Origin: Alphaproteobacteria bacterium
GTDB taxonomy: Bacteria > Pseudomonadota > Alphaproteobacteria > Sphingomonadales > Sphingomonadaceae
Assembly: GCA_018823905.1 (NCBI GenBank)
Contig: JAHJHL010000178.1
Span: 1-38,498, forward strand
Direction of reading: 5' to 3'
DNA length: 38,498 nt
Each line of letters begins with the position of its first letter. Position 1 is the stretch's first letter. Positions 1 through 9,362 of this stretch are shown here, piece after piece. The notes under the pieces are model-generated. The model searched no databases. It was not told the DNA's origin and was given only the letters and a program-made list of their open reading frames with translations. A program made the translations under genes and the position numbers.

Positions 1-596
1 ATGCCACGCGCCGAGGTTTCGTTCGAGGGCGACGAGTTAACGGCACCACAGGCCCCACTTACGATAACTTAAGCGGTGCAGCAGTGCCATTCTGATCCGG
101 CTGCGCCGCTGACGGCATCCAAGCCCACTCTTTGGAAATTACCCAAATATAACCGTCAGATAGAGCGCCGACTCAGTACGAGATTTGTTGAAAAGGGCGG
201 AACGAGAGGGTGGTCGCACCTGTATCGAAAGCCTTCAAGTGCCTGATGTCCCACTATGAAACAAGAACGCGCTTTAAGCGACTTCAGCGCACGGGAGCAT
301 TCGTGATGCACGAGCCAACGCTTTGATATTTCTTATAATTATACCGCGGGCGGTCAGGGGTGGCGATTTACCAAGCAACTGAATCTAAAGCGCAGTGTTA
401 TCGCCCTAACAGCACGTTGACATTCCTTAACGAATCATCAATAGCTGCCACTCGCAAGTAGGCAACAGACCTGCTGCGGGTTTCGCTCACAGGGTCGGAT
501 ATTGTGACGGGCACTCATCTCGATGGGAGTCCGAATGCAAGGCGTTTTGACCCTGCGCGGCGTACTTCCGCTCAAGCTGGGATCGGGTTTCGTCCG
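1..596. other. Gene-poor left edge
   Basis: No open frame in this stretch looks like a protein. It has AT-rich patches, for example around 325-345, and a few short chance frames. It lies upstream of a decayed PEP-CTERM gene tail and may contain the decayed body of that gene, but I cannot align it with any intact gene here. I see no RNA gene or repeat. Confidence 0.4.
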
Positions 597-697
597 CACG
601 TCGCGGCTGAAGTCGGCATTTGCTTTTGCTGCTTGGCTTCGCGGCCGTTGGTTTCTCGATGCGTCGGCACGCTAACCGCCATGTTAATTTTGCCTGA
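597..697 (+). pseudogene. Decayed C-terminus of a PEP-CTERM protein gene
   Basis: Codons from 614 to the TGA at 695-697 read LLLLLGFAAVGFSMRRHAN and end in VNFA. This matches the hydrophobic segment and basic tail of the intact PEP-CTERM gene that follows (LGLGAVGFSMRRRQ, ending FQFA). The two share a 17-base identical stretch, GGTTTCTCGATGCGTCG. Just upstream, in another frame, HVAAEVGI lines up with the VPEPGTW box, which implies a small frame-shifting deletion. No intact signal peptide or body is joined to it. It ends about 30 bases before the start of the intact gene, so it looks like the relic of a tandem duplicate. Its upstream limit is a guess. Confidence 0.6.
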
Positions 698-727
698 GTT
701 CAGATTTTTAAGATGGGGATAGACTTC

Positions 728-1393
728 ATGAAGAATGCATTGATGTTAGCTCTTTCGCTTGCAGCGGTAACGCTGCCGGCGACCGCCGCAACGGCTGCGA
801 CCACGGTCAGCGTCAACACCGGCGTTACCAACAATTGGTCATTCAGCCCGACTTTGGTCGGCGGCTATATGACGGCGTTCATTCCGACCACGGTTCATAC
901 GAACTGGGTTGGCAACGACAACAACTCTGGCGCTGCTGGCGCTAAGTGGATCACGCAAGTCACGCCCGGCCAGACCAACGTCGCGCCCGGTGAAACTTTC
1001 TATCAGACGGTTTTCCAGATTAGCAATCTGGCCCAGCTCTCGCAGCTTGCCCTGTCGGGAACCTTCTGGGCCGATAACTCGGTGGCTCAGATCTTCCTTA
1101 ACGGCAATTTGATCAACGGCTCGGGCGGCACGTTCAGCGGCAACGGCACCGCGTTTGGTACCACGACGGCATCTTACTTCGTCAATGGCGCCAATACGCT
1201 GACCTTCCGCGTCCTCAATGACGGCCCCGCTGGCACTCAAGCTGGCAGCAACCCCGCCGGCCTTCTCGTCTCGGGCGTCTTCTCGGCCGTTCCTGAACCG
1301 GGCACGTGGATGCTGATGATGCTTGGTCTTGGCGCCGTCGGTTTCTCGATGCGTCGTCGCCAGAAGACCCAGGTCCGCTTTCAGTTCGCCTGA
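728..1393 (+). CDS. PEP-CTERM sorting domain protein
   Basis: Exported protein of 221 residues with unknown specific function. It starts with a signal peptide (MKNALMLALSLAAVTLPATA, cleavage near residue 20-24). The middle is rich in Asn, Gly and Thr. The C-terminus has the PEP-CTERM signal VPEPGTWMLMMLG, a hydrophobic helix and a basic RRR tail, which is recognised by an exosortase; no exosortase is in this window. Proteins of this class are usually linked to exopolysaccharide and the outer surface. The start at 728 is preferred over the in-frame GTG or ATG upstream because GGGGA at 714-718 is well spaced from it and it begins the signal peptide directly. A good terminator follows, so it is probably a single-gene unit. 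Confidence 0.88.
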   Translation: MKNALMLALSLAAVTLPATAATAATTVSVNTGVTNNWSFSPTLVGGYMTAFIPTTVHTNWVGNDNNSGAAGAKWITQVTPGQTNVAPGETFYQTVFQISNLAQLSQLALSGTFWADNSVAQIFLNGNLINGSGGTFSGNGTAFGTTTASYFVNGANTLTFRVLNDGPAGTQAGSNPAGLLVSGVFSAVPEPGTWMLMMLGLGAVGFSMRRRQKTQVRFQFA

Positions 1394-1423
1394 ACTCGAC
1401 TGCGGCCACTTCGAAACTAGCAG

Positions 1424-1453
1424 AAGGGTCGGCCGGCATGGTCGGCCCTTTTT
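1424..1453 (+). terminator. Rho-independent terminator after the first PEP-CTERM gene
   Basis: An 11-bp stem (1424-1434 with 1440-1450, including two G-T pairs) encloses a five-base loop. It is followed by Ts and a second T-rich stretch to 1458. It sits 31 bases after the stop codon. Confidence 0.8.
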
Positions 1454-1477
1454 GCTTTTCTTAGGTGCGATCCAGTA

Positions 1478-2521
1478 ATGCACGGCGTTATGTCTCGAAT
1501 CGGCAAATCATGGGGAGCGGCTGCCCTGCTGGCAGCTTGCGGCCTTGCCATGCTCGCCGCGGTCGCGGCGATTTATGCGTCCACCTCGCCGTCCGCGAAC
1601 CTGTGGCACGTGCCGAGCAATTCGCGCGAAATTGCGATGCGCACGCCGGTCGAACCGGAAGCTTTCAAGTTTCGCGAGGGCATCGCGCCCTTGCAAGCAG
1701 CTGAGATCAATGCCGCGGTGCCCGAATCCGACGAACCGATCCTGCCGGCCAAATCCTTTGCTATCTTGTCACCAGCGACCGCTGGCGCCACCCAGCTTTC
1801 GGCGGTCGATTGCCTGACGGCAGCAATCTATTATGAGGCGGCGTCCGAGTCCGCGACGGGTCAGCGGGCAGTAGCGCAGGTCATCCTCAACCGCATGCGC
1901 CACCCGGCCTATCCCAACTCGGTATGCGGTGTCGTTTTCCAGGGATCGCAGCGCACGACTGGCTGCCAGTTCACCTTCACCTGCGACGGATCGCTCCGCC
2001 GTCGACCCTCGGCAAGCGGCTGGCTCCGCGCACGATCGGTCGCGACTGCCGCCCTGTCCGGTTATGTCGAGCCGGCGGTGGGCTATGCGACCCATTACCA
2101 TACAACCTATGTGGTGCCCTATTGGAGCAGCAGCCTGACCAAGCTGCGGACCGTCGGGTCGCACATTTTCTATCGCTGGAGCGGCAATAACGGCACCCCG
2201 CGCGCGTTCGTCAATCGCTATGCCAATGCGGAGCTCATTCCCGCCGGTGCCGCGGCCAGTCTTTCCGGCTATTTGCTCGGCTCGTCAGCCGTTCCGGGCG
2301 CCTTGGATCTGGCCAGTATCCCGCTTGCTGTCGAACCCCTCGATTCGGCGGCCCCGCCCCCGTCGTCCGGGCTGAAGGCGCCCTTACGCGGCGAGCTCAG
2401 CTCGGCGCCAAGCGGCGTGATCGCCGCGAACGGCGGCGGCATTGTGCTGCCCAGTCACAAGCTCAAAGGTGACGTCGCGGAACCCCGGCTCGTTGATGAT
2501 CGTCCGCGCTTGATCGACTGA
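1478..2521 (+). CDS. SleB/CwlJ-type cell wall hydrolase
   Basis: Protein of 347 residues. A hydrophobic segment near residues 13-33 looks like a signal anchor. Residues about 110-235 form a Hydrolase_2 (SleB-like) domain: DCLTAAIYYEAASES with the likely catalytic Glu at 120, then AVAQVILNRMRHPAYPNSVCGVVFQG and GCQFTFTCDG. The family cleaves peptidoglycan glycan strands. In non-sporing alphaproteobacteria it is thought to act in cell-wall remodelling; this role is from the family, not seen here. The tail after residue 235 is Ala/Pro/Ser-rich and low complexity. An alternative start at 1490 (MSRIGKSW) would also keep the membrane segment. It lies 24 bases after the terminator of the PEP-CTERM gene. 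Confidence 0.88.
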   Translation: MHGVMSRIGKSWGAAALLAACGLAMLAAVAAIYASTSPSANLWHVPSNSREIAMRTPVEPEAFKFREGIAPLQAAEINAAVPESDEPILPAKSFAILSPATAGATQLSAVDCLTAAIYYEAASESATGQRAVAQVILNRMRHPAYPNSVCGVVFQGSQRTTGCQFTFTCDGSLRRRPSASGWLRARSVATAALSGYVEPAVGYATHYHTTYVVPYWSSSLTKLRTVGSHIFYRWSGNNGTPRAFVNRYANAELIPAGAAASLSGYLLGSSAVPGALDLASIPLAVEPLDSAAPPPSSGLKAPLRGELSSAPSGVIAANGGGIVLPSHKLKGDVAEPRLVDDRPRLID

Positions 2522-2632
2522 GCAGTCCGTAGAATGTACGGTTTGGCATGCGTTGCGGGCCAGACTTGCAGGTCACCTGCCGTCGAACAAAAACTCTTCG
2601 CTCGACACGATTTCTGCCACGGGAGCTAATAA

Positions 2633-4264
<1,632 letters not shown>

Positions 4265-4430
4265 TGTCCCGCTAATTCGTAATTGCCGCTCGGAGCGCAA
4301 GGCAGGCTGCCATGAGGTCCCAGGCTGCCGCCATGTAGCCGTCAGGTCTTTTGAGCTTCCGCCGAAGCACCCCGTACATTTACGGAAGTTCATTGCAGGC
4401 CAAAGCGGGGTAGTTTCTGCCGGTGCGCTA

Positions 4431-4450
4431 ACACGGTTTTAACACCGTGT
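4431..4450. promoter_or_regulatory. Perfect inverted repeat before the PilZ-HTH gene
   Basis: Arms ACACGGT (4431-4437) and ACCGTGT (4444-4450) are separated by six bases. The repeat ends 16 bases before the ATG at 4467, where a repressor would block transcription or initiation. There is no T run, so it is not a typical terminator for pgm. Autoregulation by the HTH protein is an inference. Confidence 0.5.
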
Positions 4451-4466
4451 GGCTGATAATGGGGCC

Positions 4467-5147
4467 ATGGCTATTTCTGCATATTTCGAATCCTCGCCAA
4501 AGGCATCGACGCGCGCAAAGCGCCGCAAACTCATGCTCGAAGTGCGCGGCACACACGCCTCCGTCGCCGACGTTCCGGTTATGGTGCACAATATCTCGGA
4601 GACGGGACTGCTGATCGAATGCGAGGCATCGCTTTCGATCGACGACCGGATCGATATCGACCTGCCTCACGCGGGGATCGTCTCGGCAACTTTGGTCTGG
4701 GTCAGCGGTCAAATGTTCGGCTGCCAGTTCGACACGAAGCTCTCGCCCGCTGCGCTGAGCGCAGCGCAATTGCAGAGCGCCATCGACGTCGAGACCGCCT
4801 CTGCCACGAACGCCGCCGAAAATGATCCGATTCCCGTCGGAGGCCACGCCTCGAACTTCGCAGCGAATCTGAAGCGACTGCGCATGGCCAAAGGCTTGAG
4901 CCAGGCCAGCATGGCCGAACATCTCGGCGTGAGCGGTCCTTCGATTTCGGGCTGGGAAAAGGGCCGCGCCCGTCCGAAGGAGGATCGATTGGCTGATCTT
5001 GCCAATTTGCTCGGGGTGCCGGTTTCGCAGCTACTCGTCGATCCGCAGCCTGACATGATCCACGACCTGATCGATTCGAGTCGCGAGCAAATTGCGCGCG
5101 CCACCGGCGTGGCTCCCGAGAGAGTTCGGATTATTGTCGAGTTTTAA
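4467..5147 (+). CDS. PilZ domain fused to XRE-type HTH regulator
   Basis: Protein of 226 residues with two domains. Residues about 16-90 form a PilZ domain with both parts of the cyclic-di-GMP signature: RxxxR at 16-20 and NxSxxG (NISETG) at 42-47. Residues about 131-190 form an XRE/HTH_3 domain (LKRLRMAKGLSQASMAEHLG, then SISGWEKGRARP). The design suggests a transcription factor that responds to cyclic di-GMP; this is inference, but the binding residues are visible. ATG at 4467 is preferred over GTG at 4449, which lies inside the inverted repeat. Neighbouring wall, sugar-phosphate and PEP-CTERM genes make surface-matrix control plausible. Confidence 0.88.
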   Translation: MAISAYFESSPKASTRAKRRKLMLEVRGTHASVADVPVMVHNISETGLLIECEASLSIDDRIDIDLPHAGIVSATLVWVSGQMFGCQFDTKLSPAALSAAQLQSAIDVETASATNAAENDPIPVGGHASNFAANLKRLRMAKGLSQASMAEHLGVSGPSISGWEKGRARPKEDRLADLANLLGVPVSQLLVDPQPDMIHDLIDSSREQIARATGVAPERVRIIVEF

Positions 5148-5646
5148 CCGCGCGGCGATTGCGAGAGAATCTCGGCAGCTTGCTATGCTTCACCTCGGTG
5201 CAGCGCTTCTCAGATTTTCTAAAGAGTAGCCCGACTTTCAGCGGAGGGACGAAAGCCGGGCTGAGCGTCCAATGGTCGCAGCGGCCAAAGGCTCCTTTAT
5301 CTTCAATGCCGAGGCCAAATGAGCGCGGCCTCAATTGAGCGCGCACTGGCGGCGGCAGACGCCGCCAGAGGTCGCGTGTTTTTACGGTTGGCCGCGCAGC
5401 GCGCTTGTCTCGCTTCTTGGCGCCGCGGGCGCGCGGACCTTGCGGCGGGTAAACAGCGCGTGGCGCTGCTCCGGGCGTGGCGGGGCCACTCCCGACCCGC
5501 CACCGGTCCGCGCACGCCGCGGTGCCTGCGCCTGCGACAAGGGCGCGTTTGTTTTCCGATGTTGACGCCGCGCCGATAGCGCGGCGGCGCTGTGCTTGGG
5601 CCGGCCACGGACAGCGTGGCAGTCGGCGCACGGCTATGGGACCGCT
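5148..5646. other. Palindrome-rich segment entering the mobile module
   Basis: No credible protein is encoded. The segment has several hairpins. One is at 5228-5262: AGCCCG pairs with CGGGCT and CTTTC with GAAAG around one mismatch. CTGGCGGCG/CGCCGCCAG is at 5346-5368. A 7-bp pair (GCCGCGC with GCGCGGC) lies around 5567-5585. GC content rises sharply from about 5300, which probably marks passage from chromosome to mobile DNA, but I could not define an end or direct repeat. Confidence 0.45.
5346..5368. repeat. 9-bp perfect hairpin
   Basis: CTGGCGGCG at 5346-5354 pairs with CGCCGCCAG at 5360-5368 around a five-base loop. A short T run follows about ten bases later (5379-5383), so it could act as a weak plus-strand terminator at the entry to the module. 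Confidence 0.5.
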
Positions 5647-5709
5647 CGGCCGGTGCGCAAGCCGGGTCTTCGCCCCGGCTCCTCCACTGCGTTGCGGCCC
5701 TGCGGGTGC
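5647..5709 (+). promoter_or_regulatory. Shared leader element, copy 1 (before the ParB-like gene)
   Basis: A hairpin (GCCGGG 5661-5666 with CCCGGC 5674-5679) directly abuts TCCTCC at 5680. TCCTCC is followed by CTGCGTTGCGGCCCTGCGGG. Related sequence stands before the DUF736 and ArdC genes, again just after a hairpin. This copy begins its TCCTCC 120 bases before the ATG. The flank CGGCCGGT..GCAA also matches copy 3. Function is unknown; it is a candidate promoter or leader RNA. Confidence 0.55.
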
Positions 5710-5799
5710 GTCCCGTCCTTTGGCGTGGTCCCGTCGCCTTTCCTCGCCGCCCGCCCCGCCGTCCGGGGCCGGGTGTGGTTGAAGGAAAGGAAGAAGATC

Positions 5800-7590
5800 A
5801 TGAAGCTCGATTTTATCCCAATGGACAAATTGTCGATTGCAGCGACCAATATGCGCGGGAAGGGCAAAGATCCCGATGTGTCGGACCTGCTCCCCAGCAT
5901 TCGGGCACGGGGGGTGATTGTTCCTCTGCTCGTGCGTCCGAATTGTGCCCAAGGGCATTTCGAGATCGTCGCGGGCCGTCGGCGCTTTACCGCCGTCAAT
6001 GCCGTGGCGCGCGAGGGCGGGGCGGTGAAACCCATCCCCTGTGCGATCCTCGACGAGGGCGATGATGCCGATGCGCTCGAAGCGTCGATGCTGGAAAACC
6101 TTGCCCGAGTGCAGCCCGACGAGGTCCGTCAGTGGGAAGCGTTCGTGGCGCTGGTGAAATCGGGGCGCAGCGTGGAAGAGGTGGCCGACACGTTCGGGTT
6201 CGAGCCATCGGCAGTGAAGCGCATCCTCGCGCTCGGCAATCTTTTGCCGCGCGTTCGCACCCTCTATCGCGGCGGCCAGATCGACGTGAACACGGTGCGC
6301 CATCTGACCCTCGCCTCGAAAAGCCAGCAGAAGGCGTGGCTGGCGCTGTTCGACGATGAAGCGGCCTATTGCCCGACCGGCCACCAGCTTAAAGCGTGGC
6401 TGTTTAGCGGCACGGCCATCGCGGTGACCCATGCGCTGTTCGATGTCGGCGAAGTCAAGTTGGCTATCGTGTCCGACCTGTTCGGCGAGGACAGCTTCTT
6501 TGCTGACAGCGATGCATTCTGGTCGGCGCAGATGGACGCCATTGAGGCGCGCAAGTCGGCGTATCTCGAAGCGGGATGGTCCGATGTCGTCGTCATGCCG
6601 CGCGGTGACTGGTTCCGCTCGTGGGATCATGTTCACGCGGGCAAGCGCAAGGGCGGTCGCATCTATGTCGAGGTCCGCGATAGCGGCGAAGTCAGCTTCC
6701 ACGAAGGCTATGTGACCACCAAGGAAGCAAAGCGGCTTTCGGGCGGTGGCGGCAGTGAGGGGGGCGCTGCCCCCGCGAAGCCTAGCCGTCCAGAAGTGTC
6801 GGGTCCGCTCAATGCCTATATCGACTTGCACCGCCATGCAGCAGTGCGCGCCGATCTGGTGGGCCATGCCGGGGTCGCACTTCGCGCCATGCTCGCGCAT
6901 GTCATCGCGGGTTCAGCCCTGTGGCGGGTCGATATCGAGGCGCAGCGCGCGCCGAAGGAAGATATCGCCGAGAGCGTCGAGACTTGCCCTGCCGAAACGG
7001 CCTTCGACGAGAAGCGCCGCGCGGTGCTTGCCGTGCTCGGCTTCGACGACGATGCGCCGACCGTTACGCGTGAGGGTCTTCACCGACCCCCTTTTGCGCC
7101 GCTGCTCGCGCGGCTGCTCGAATTGCCCGATTCGGTAGTCATGGAGATCATCGCGATCGTCATGGGCGAGACCTTGCAAGCGGGCAGCGCGGCGGTAGAA
7201 ATGATCGGCGTTCACCTCGGCACCGACATGCGCCAGCACTGGCAAGCCGACGCGGCGTTCTTCGACCAGCTGCGCGACCGCGAAGTGCTGCTCGCCATTA
7301 CCGGCGAGGTCGCTGGCGCGGAGGTCGCGGCGGCGAACGCCGGTGAAAAGGCGAAGGCGCTGAAATCGATCATCGCCGATTGCCTTGCGGGCGCGAACGG
7401 AAGGGCCAAAGCCGAGCCGTGGGTTCCCCGGTGGATGACCTTCCCGCCGACCGCCTACACGGCCCGCGGCGGGGTCGGCAGCGTGACGGCGGCGGCGCGA
7501 GTGCGCCATGCGCTGGCCGCAGAGGCGGCTGCCGATCCTACGGGAAATCATGATACCGCCGATAGCGAAGAGCAGCGGCTGGCGGCGTAA
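5800..7590 (+). CDS. ParB-like DNA-binding protein of a mobile element
   Basis: Protein of 596 residues. The N-terminal ParB/Srx domain (about 1-105) has EIVAGRRRFTAV, equivalent to the ParB box with the CTP-binding arginine patch, and ENLARVQPDEVRQWEAF. A KorB-like HTH follows (SVEEVADTFGFEPSAVKRILAL, about 125-150). The long C-terminus has a Gly/Ala-rich linker near 310-325 and no domain I can name. No ParA ATPase is adjacent, so a classical partition role is not supported. Such stand-alone ParB-like proteins are common next to antirestriction genes on conjugative DNA. The start at 5800 follows AAGGAAAGGAAG; upstream in-frame starts would run through the structured leader. A terminator follows the stop. 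Confidence 0.88.
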   Translation: MKLDFIPMDKLSIAATNMRGKGKDPDVSDLLPSIRARGVIVPLLVRPNCAQGHFEIVAGRRRFTAVNAVAREGGAVKPIPCAILDEGDDADALEASMLENLARVQPDEVRQWEAFVALVKSGRSVEEVADTFGFEPSAVKRILALGNLLPRVRTLYRGGQIDVNTVRHLTLASKSQQKAWLALFDDEAAYCPTGHQLKAWLFSGTAIAVTHALFDVGEVKLAIVSDLFGEDSFFADSDAFWSAQMDAIEARKSAYLEAGWSDVVVMPRGDWFRSWDHVHAGKRKGGRIYVEVRDSGEVSFHEGYVTTKEAKRLSGGGGSEGGAAPAKPSRPEVSGPLNAYIDLHRHAAVRADLVGHAGVALRAMLAHVIAGSALWRVDIEAQRAPKEDIAESVETCPAETAFDEKRRAVLAVLGFDDDAPTVTREGLHRPPFAPLLARLLELPDSVVMEIIAIVMGETLQAGSAAVEMIGVHLGTDMRQHWQADAAFFDQLRDREVLLAITGEVAGAEVAAANAGEKAKALKSIIADCLAGANGRAKAEPWVPRWMTFPPTAYTARGGVGSVTAAARVRHALAAEAAADPTGNHDTADSEEQRLAA

Positions 7591-7598
7591 CCAATCGG

Positions 7599-7628
7599 GC
7601 GGGCGGCTATGGTCGCCCGCTCATTTTT
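7599..7628 (+). terminator. Terminator after the ParB-like gene
   Basis: GCGGGCG at 7599-7605 pairs with CGCCCGC at 7614-7620 around an eight-base loop. TCATTTTT follows. It starts nine bases after the stop codon. Confidence 0.7.
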
Positions 7629-7645
7629 CGCCCGCGGGATGATGA

Positions 7646-7670
7646 CGCGCCGACCTTGCAGGTCGGCGCG
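7646..7670. repeat. 10-bp perfect hairpin
   Basis: CGCGCCGACC (7646-7655) pairs perfectly with GGTCGGCGCG (7661-7670) around TTGCA. It is the first of three consecutive strong hairpins after the ParB-like gene and has no T run. Confidence 0.65.
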
Positions 7671-7680
7671 GCGTTGTCGA

Positions 7681-7729
7681 TTTTGGCGCGCCGCTGCCGC
7701 AAGCGGCACCGGCGCGCGAAGAGCCAAAA
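7681..7729. repeat. Nested inverted repeat
   Basis: GCGCGCCG (7686-7693) pairs with CGGCGCGC (7710-7717). Inside them TGCCGC pairs with GCGGCA. An overlapping outer pair, TTTTGGC (7681-7687) with GCCAAAA (7723-7729), offers an alternative fold. It has no protein-coding character. Confidence 0.6.
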
Positions 7730-7734
7730 GAAGA

Positions 7735-7765
7735 GGGCGGCACGAAGACCAGCTTCGTGCCGCCC
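7735..7765. repeat. 13-bp perfect hairpin
   Basis: GGGCGGCACGAAG (7735-7747) pairs perfectly with CTTCGTGCCGCCC (7753-7765) around a five-base loop. No T run follows on the plus strand, so it is not a standard terminator. Confidence 0.65.
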
Positions 7766-8172
7766 TACAACGATGAACGCTTTCGCACATCATCGCCCCT
7801 GCCGCCGGTCGGTCACCGGGGTCGCTACCATCACCGTCCGGCAGAAGAACTTGTTGCCCATCCCATTCGCAAGGCTGGGTTAAAGTTATTGTACAAATCC
7901 GCCAAATCGACGCGCAGTGACGTAATATTCCTCCAATTTTCTGCCGTCTGCGTTTCAGATTCGACACTCGCCTCTCAGCCTTCTGGGAATCTCGGTAGAG
8001 AAGGCCGACGCGGCAGAGGCGGATGATCGCCGATGAGCGGGACCGAATTGCGTCCGCTGTCGGTGAACCCTTTCCGCGCCGTTCGTCTCCGCAGCCCGCC
8101 GTCTCCACATCGGCACGTCAGACCATCCCCGGCGACGGGCGATTGACCTGGTCCGGCGCGGCGCTCCGCGAA
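7766..8172. other. Intergenic stretch between hairpin arrays
   Basis: The open frames here lack any recognisable family and have shadow-like composition. The part near 7875-7945 is AT-richer than its surroundings (GGTTAAAGTTATTGTACAAA) and could hold a promoter, but I cannot assign -35 and -10 boxes with confidence. Confidence 0.3.
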
Positions 8173-8254
8173 AGTGCGGCGGCGCGATTATTTCCCCGCC
8201 GGCTGCGCCGGCTCCTCGCGGTCGTTTCGCTCCAAATAATCGCGCCGCCGCACT
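8173..8254. repeat. Long perfect inverted repeat before DUF736
   Basis: Arms 8173-8193 and 8234-8254 are perfectly complementary over 21 bp, separated by 40 bases that contain a smaller palindrome (GCCGG/CCGGC). As single-stranded DNA or RNA this gives a very stable stem. The right arm runs straight into the TCCTCC leader element. It is non-coding and lacks insertion-sequence features. Confidence 0.75.
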
Positions 8255-8283
8255 CCTCCGCTGCGCTGCGGCCCTGACGGGTT
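8254..8283 (+). promoter_or_regulatory. Shared leader element, copy 2 (before DUF736)
   Basis: TCCTCC then GCTGCGCTGCGGCCCTG follows the long inverted repeat and matches copy 1 closely. It begins 109 bases before the ATG at 8363. Its position after a hairpin and its distance from the start match the other two copies. Confidence 0.55.
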
Positions 8284-8362
8284 CGCGGAGCACCTCATGC
8301 GCCGGTTTCTGGTCCGCCCATGTCGCAGGGATGGTCCCGCGGCAGTTTTAAGGAGACGACCA

Positions 8363-8686
8363 ATGGCAGCTATCGGCTTTGTGAACGGCACCATCGAAAA
8401 AGGCTTCGTGGGCCAGCTCAAAACCCTCTCGATCCGCGCGGCGATCGAGATCCGCCCCAACCCCTCGAAGAACGGCGACGTCCAGCCCGACTACCGGGTT
8501 TATTCCGAAGGCGTCGAGATCGGGGCCGGCTGGGTCCGCATCGGCGAAACATCGGGCAAGCCCTTCGTGTCGCTGACCCTCGCTGCCCCCGAGTTCGGGC
8601 CGCGGCGCATTTACGCCAACCTCGGTCGCGCCGCCGGTCAGGACAGCGAAGACGCCTATGCGATCATCTGGAACCCCGAGCATTGA
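8363..8686 (+). CDS. DUF736 family protein
   Basis: Protein of 107 residues. It begins MAAIGFVNGTIEKGFVGQL and contains PDYRVY and GAGWVR, typical of DUF736 proteins found on alphaproteobacterial plasmids and integrative elements. Biochemical function is unknown. The start at 8363 is set by AGGAG at 8351-8355; upstream in-frame starts lie in the leader. It is flanked by the long inverted repeat and leader upstream and by a terminator downstream. It stands with a ParB-like gene and ArdC, as is usual for this family. Confidence 0.93.
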   Translation: MAAIGFVNGTIEKGFVGQLKTLSIRAAIEIRPNPSKNGDVQPDYRVYSEGVEIGAGWVRIGETSGKPFVSLTLAAPEFGPRRIYANLGRAAGQDSEDAYAIIWNPEH

Positions 8687-8698
8687 AGTCGGGCTCCA

Positions 8699-8727
8699 CC
8701 CCGCGCCGCCTTGGCGGCGCGGGGCTT
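8699..8727. terminator. Terminator between DUF736 and the AlpA-like gene
   Basis: CCCCGCGCCGCC (8699-8710) and GGCGGCGCGGGG (8713-8724) make a very stable stem with a tiny loop, followed by CTTTG. It lies between the convergent DUF736 and AlpA-like genes and may serve both, though the T tract is weak. Confidence 0.6.
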
Positions 8728-8743
8728 TGCCGTGCCTAGCCGT

Positions 8744-8965
8744 TCAGGCGGCTTCGCGCTTGAGGTCGGCGATGGTGAACGCGTGCGGGTTACGCAGCCA
8801 CATTTCGACCTCGCCGGCGCGCCAGCCGCAGCAGCGCTCGGCGAGTTTGTGCTGGGTTGGGAAGGTCCCGGCGGCGATCTTGCGATAGAGGGTGGCTCGG
8901 CTGAGGCCGGTCAGGTCGAGCACCTCATTGAGACGCATGAGGCGGAGGGGAGATTGGAATGCCAT
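8744..8965 (-). CDS. AlpA-family HTH regulator / excisionase-like protein
   Basis: Protein of 73 residues with an AlpA/MerR-like winged helix: RLNEVLDLTGLSRATLYRKI, then AGTFPTQHKLAERCCGWRAGEVEMWLR. This family acts as excision or regulatory factors of prophages and integrative elements, often switching integrase genes. No integrase is adjacent; the nearest recombinases are 25 kb away. It is the only minus-strand gene between the ParB-like and MNT-HEPN genes. A start ten residues later (MRLNEV) is possible. GGAG lies about ten bases upstream of the chosen ATG. Confidence 0.85.
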   Translation of the reverse strand: MAFQSPLRLMRLNEVLDLTGLSRATLYRKIAAGTFPTQHKLAERCCGWRAGEVEMWLRNPHAFTIADLKREAA

Positions 8966-9362
8966 GCTGTTCTACTCCATCTGTTGAACGAATTTGCGTC
9001 GACACGAGATAAAGAGAACATGAGAGGCGCCGTCGTCAACACCTTAGAAAACCGACATTTTCGGCGTAGTCTTCTGGCGTAGGGCCACCGGTATCCATCG
9101 GCGTCCATGGAGGTCTGCGGGCGGCCTTGGCGTATCCGCATTCATTTTTCTCACAGCGTCCCACCGATGTCGCGGCGGAGAGCGAATGAGGCCGTCGATG
9201 ACGGCCGCGCCCGCCAATGACGCGCCGTAACCGGCGCGGCGTCTGCCCGATTCGCTATGGGGAAGGGCGCCGCTGGCGCGCATTCGGTCGCCGCTTCGCG
9301 GCGGCGTTGGTCTGTCCCGGCACGGCGGGGGCAGGGTGGGCGTCACTCGCCTTAGCCCCGCC
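8966..9362. other. Intergenic region between AlpA-like gene and ArdC leader
   Basis: No credible gene. It has many short hairpins: GCCGTC/GACGGC near 9195-9215, CGCGCCG/CGGCGCG near 9220-9240 and CGCCGC/GCGGCG near 9289-9305. The left part should hold the promoter of the AlpA-like gene on the minus strand. The right part is GC-rich and resembles the region ahead of the ParB-like gene. Confidence 0.35.

Noticed and set aside
5131-6900. 589-codon minus-strand frame over the ParB-like gene and its leader
   Set aside because: No domain, and it spans a non-coding structured leader and an evident ParB domain on the other strand.
5800-7590. Plasmid partition locus
   Set aside because: No ParA is next to the ParB-like gene and no iteron or replication gene is present.
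7548-8108. 186-codon minus-strand frame across the hairpin array
   Set aside because: It runs through several perfect hairpins and the end of the ParB-like gene, with no recognisable domain.
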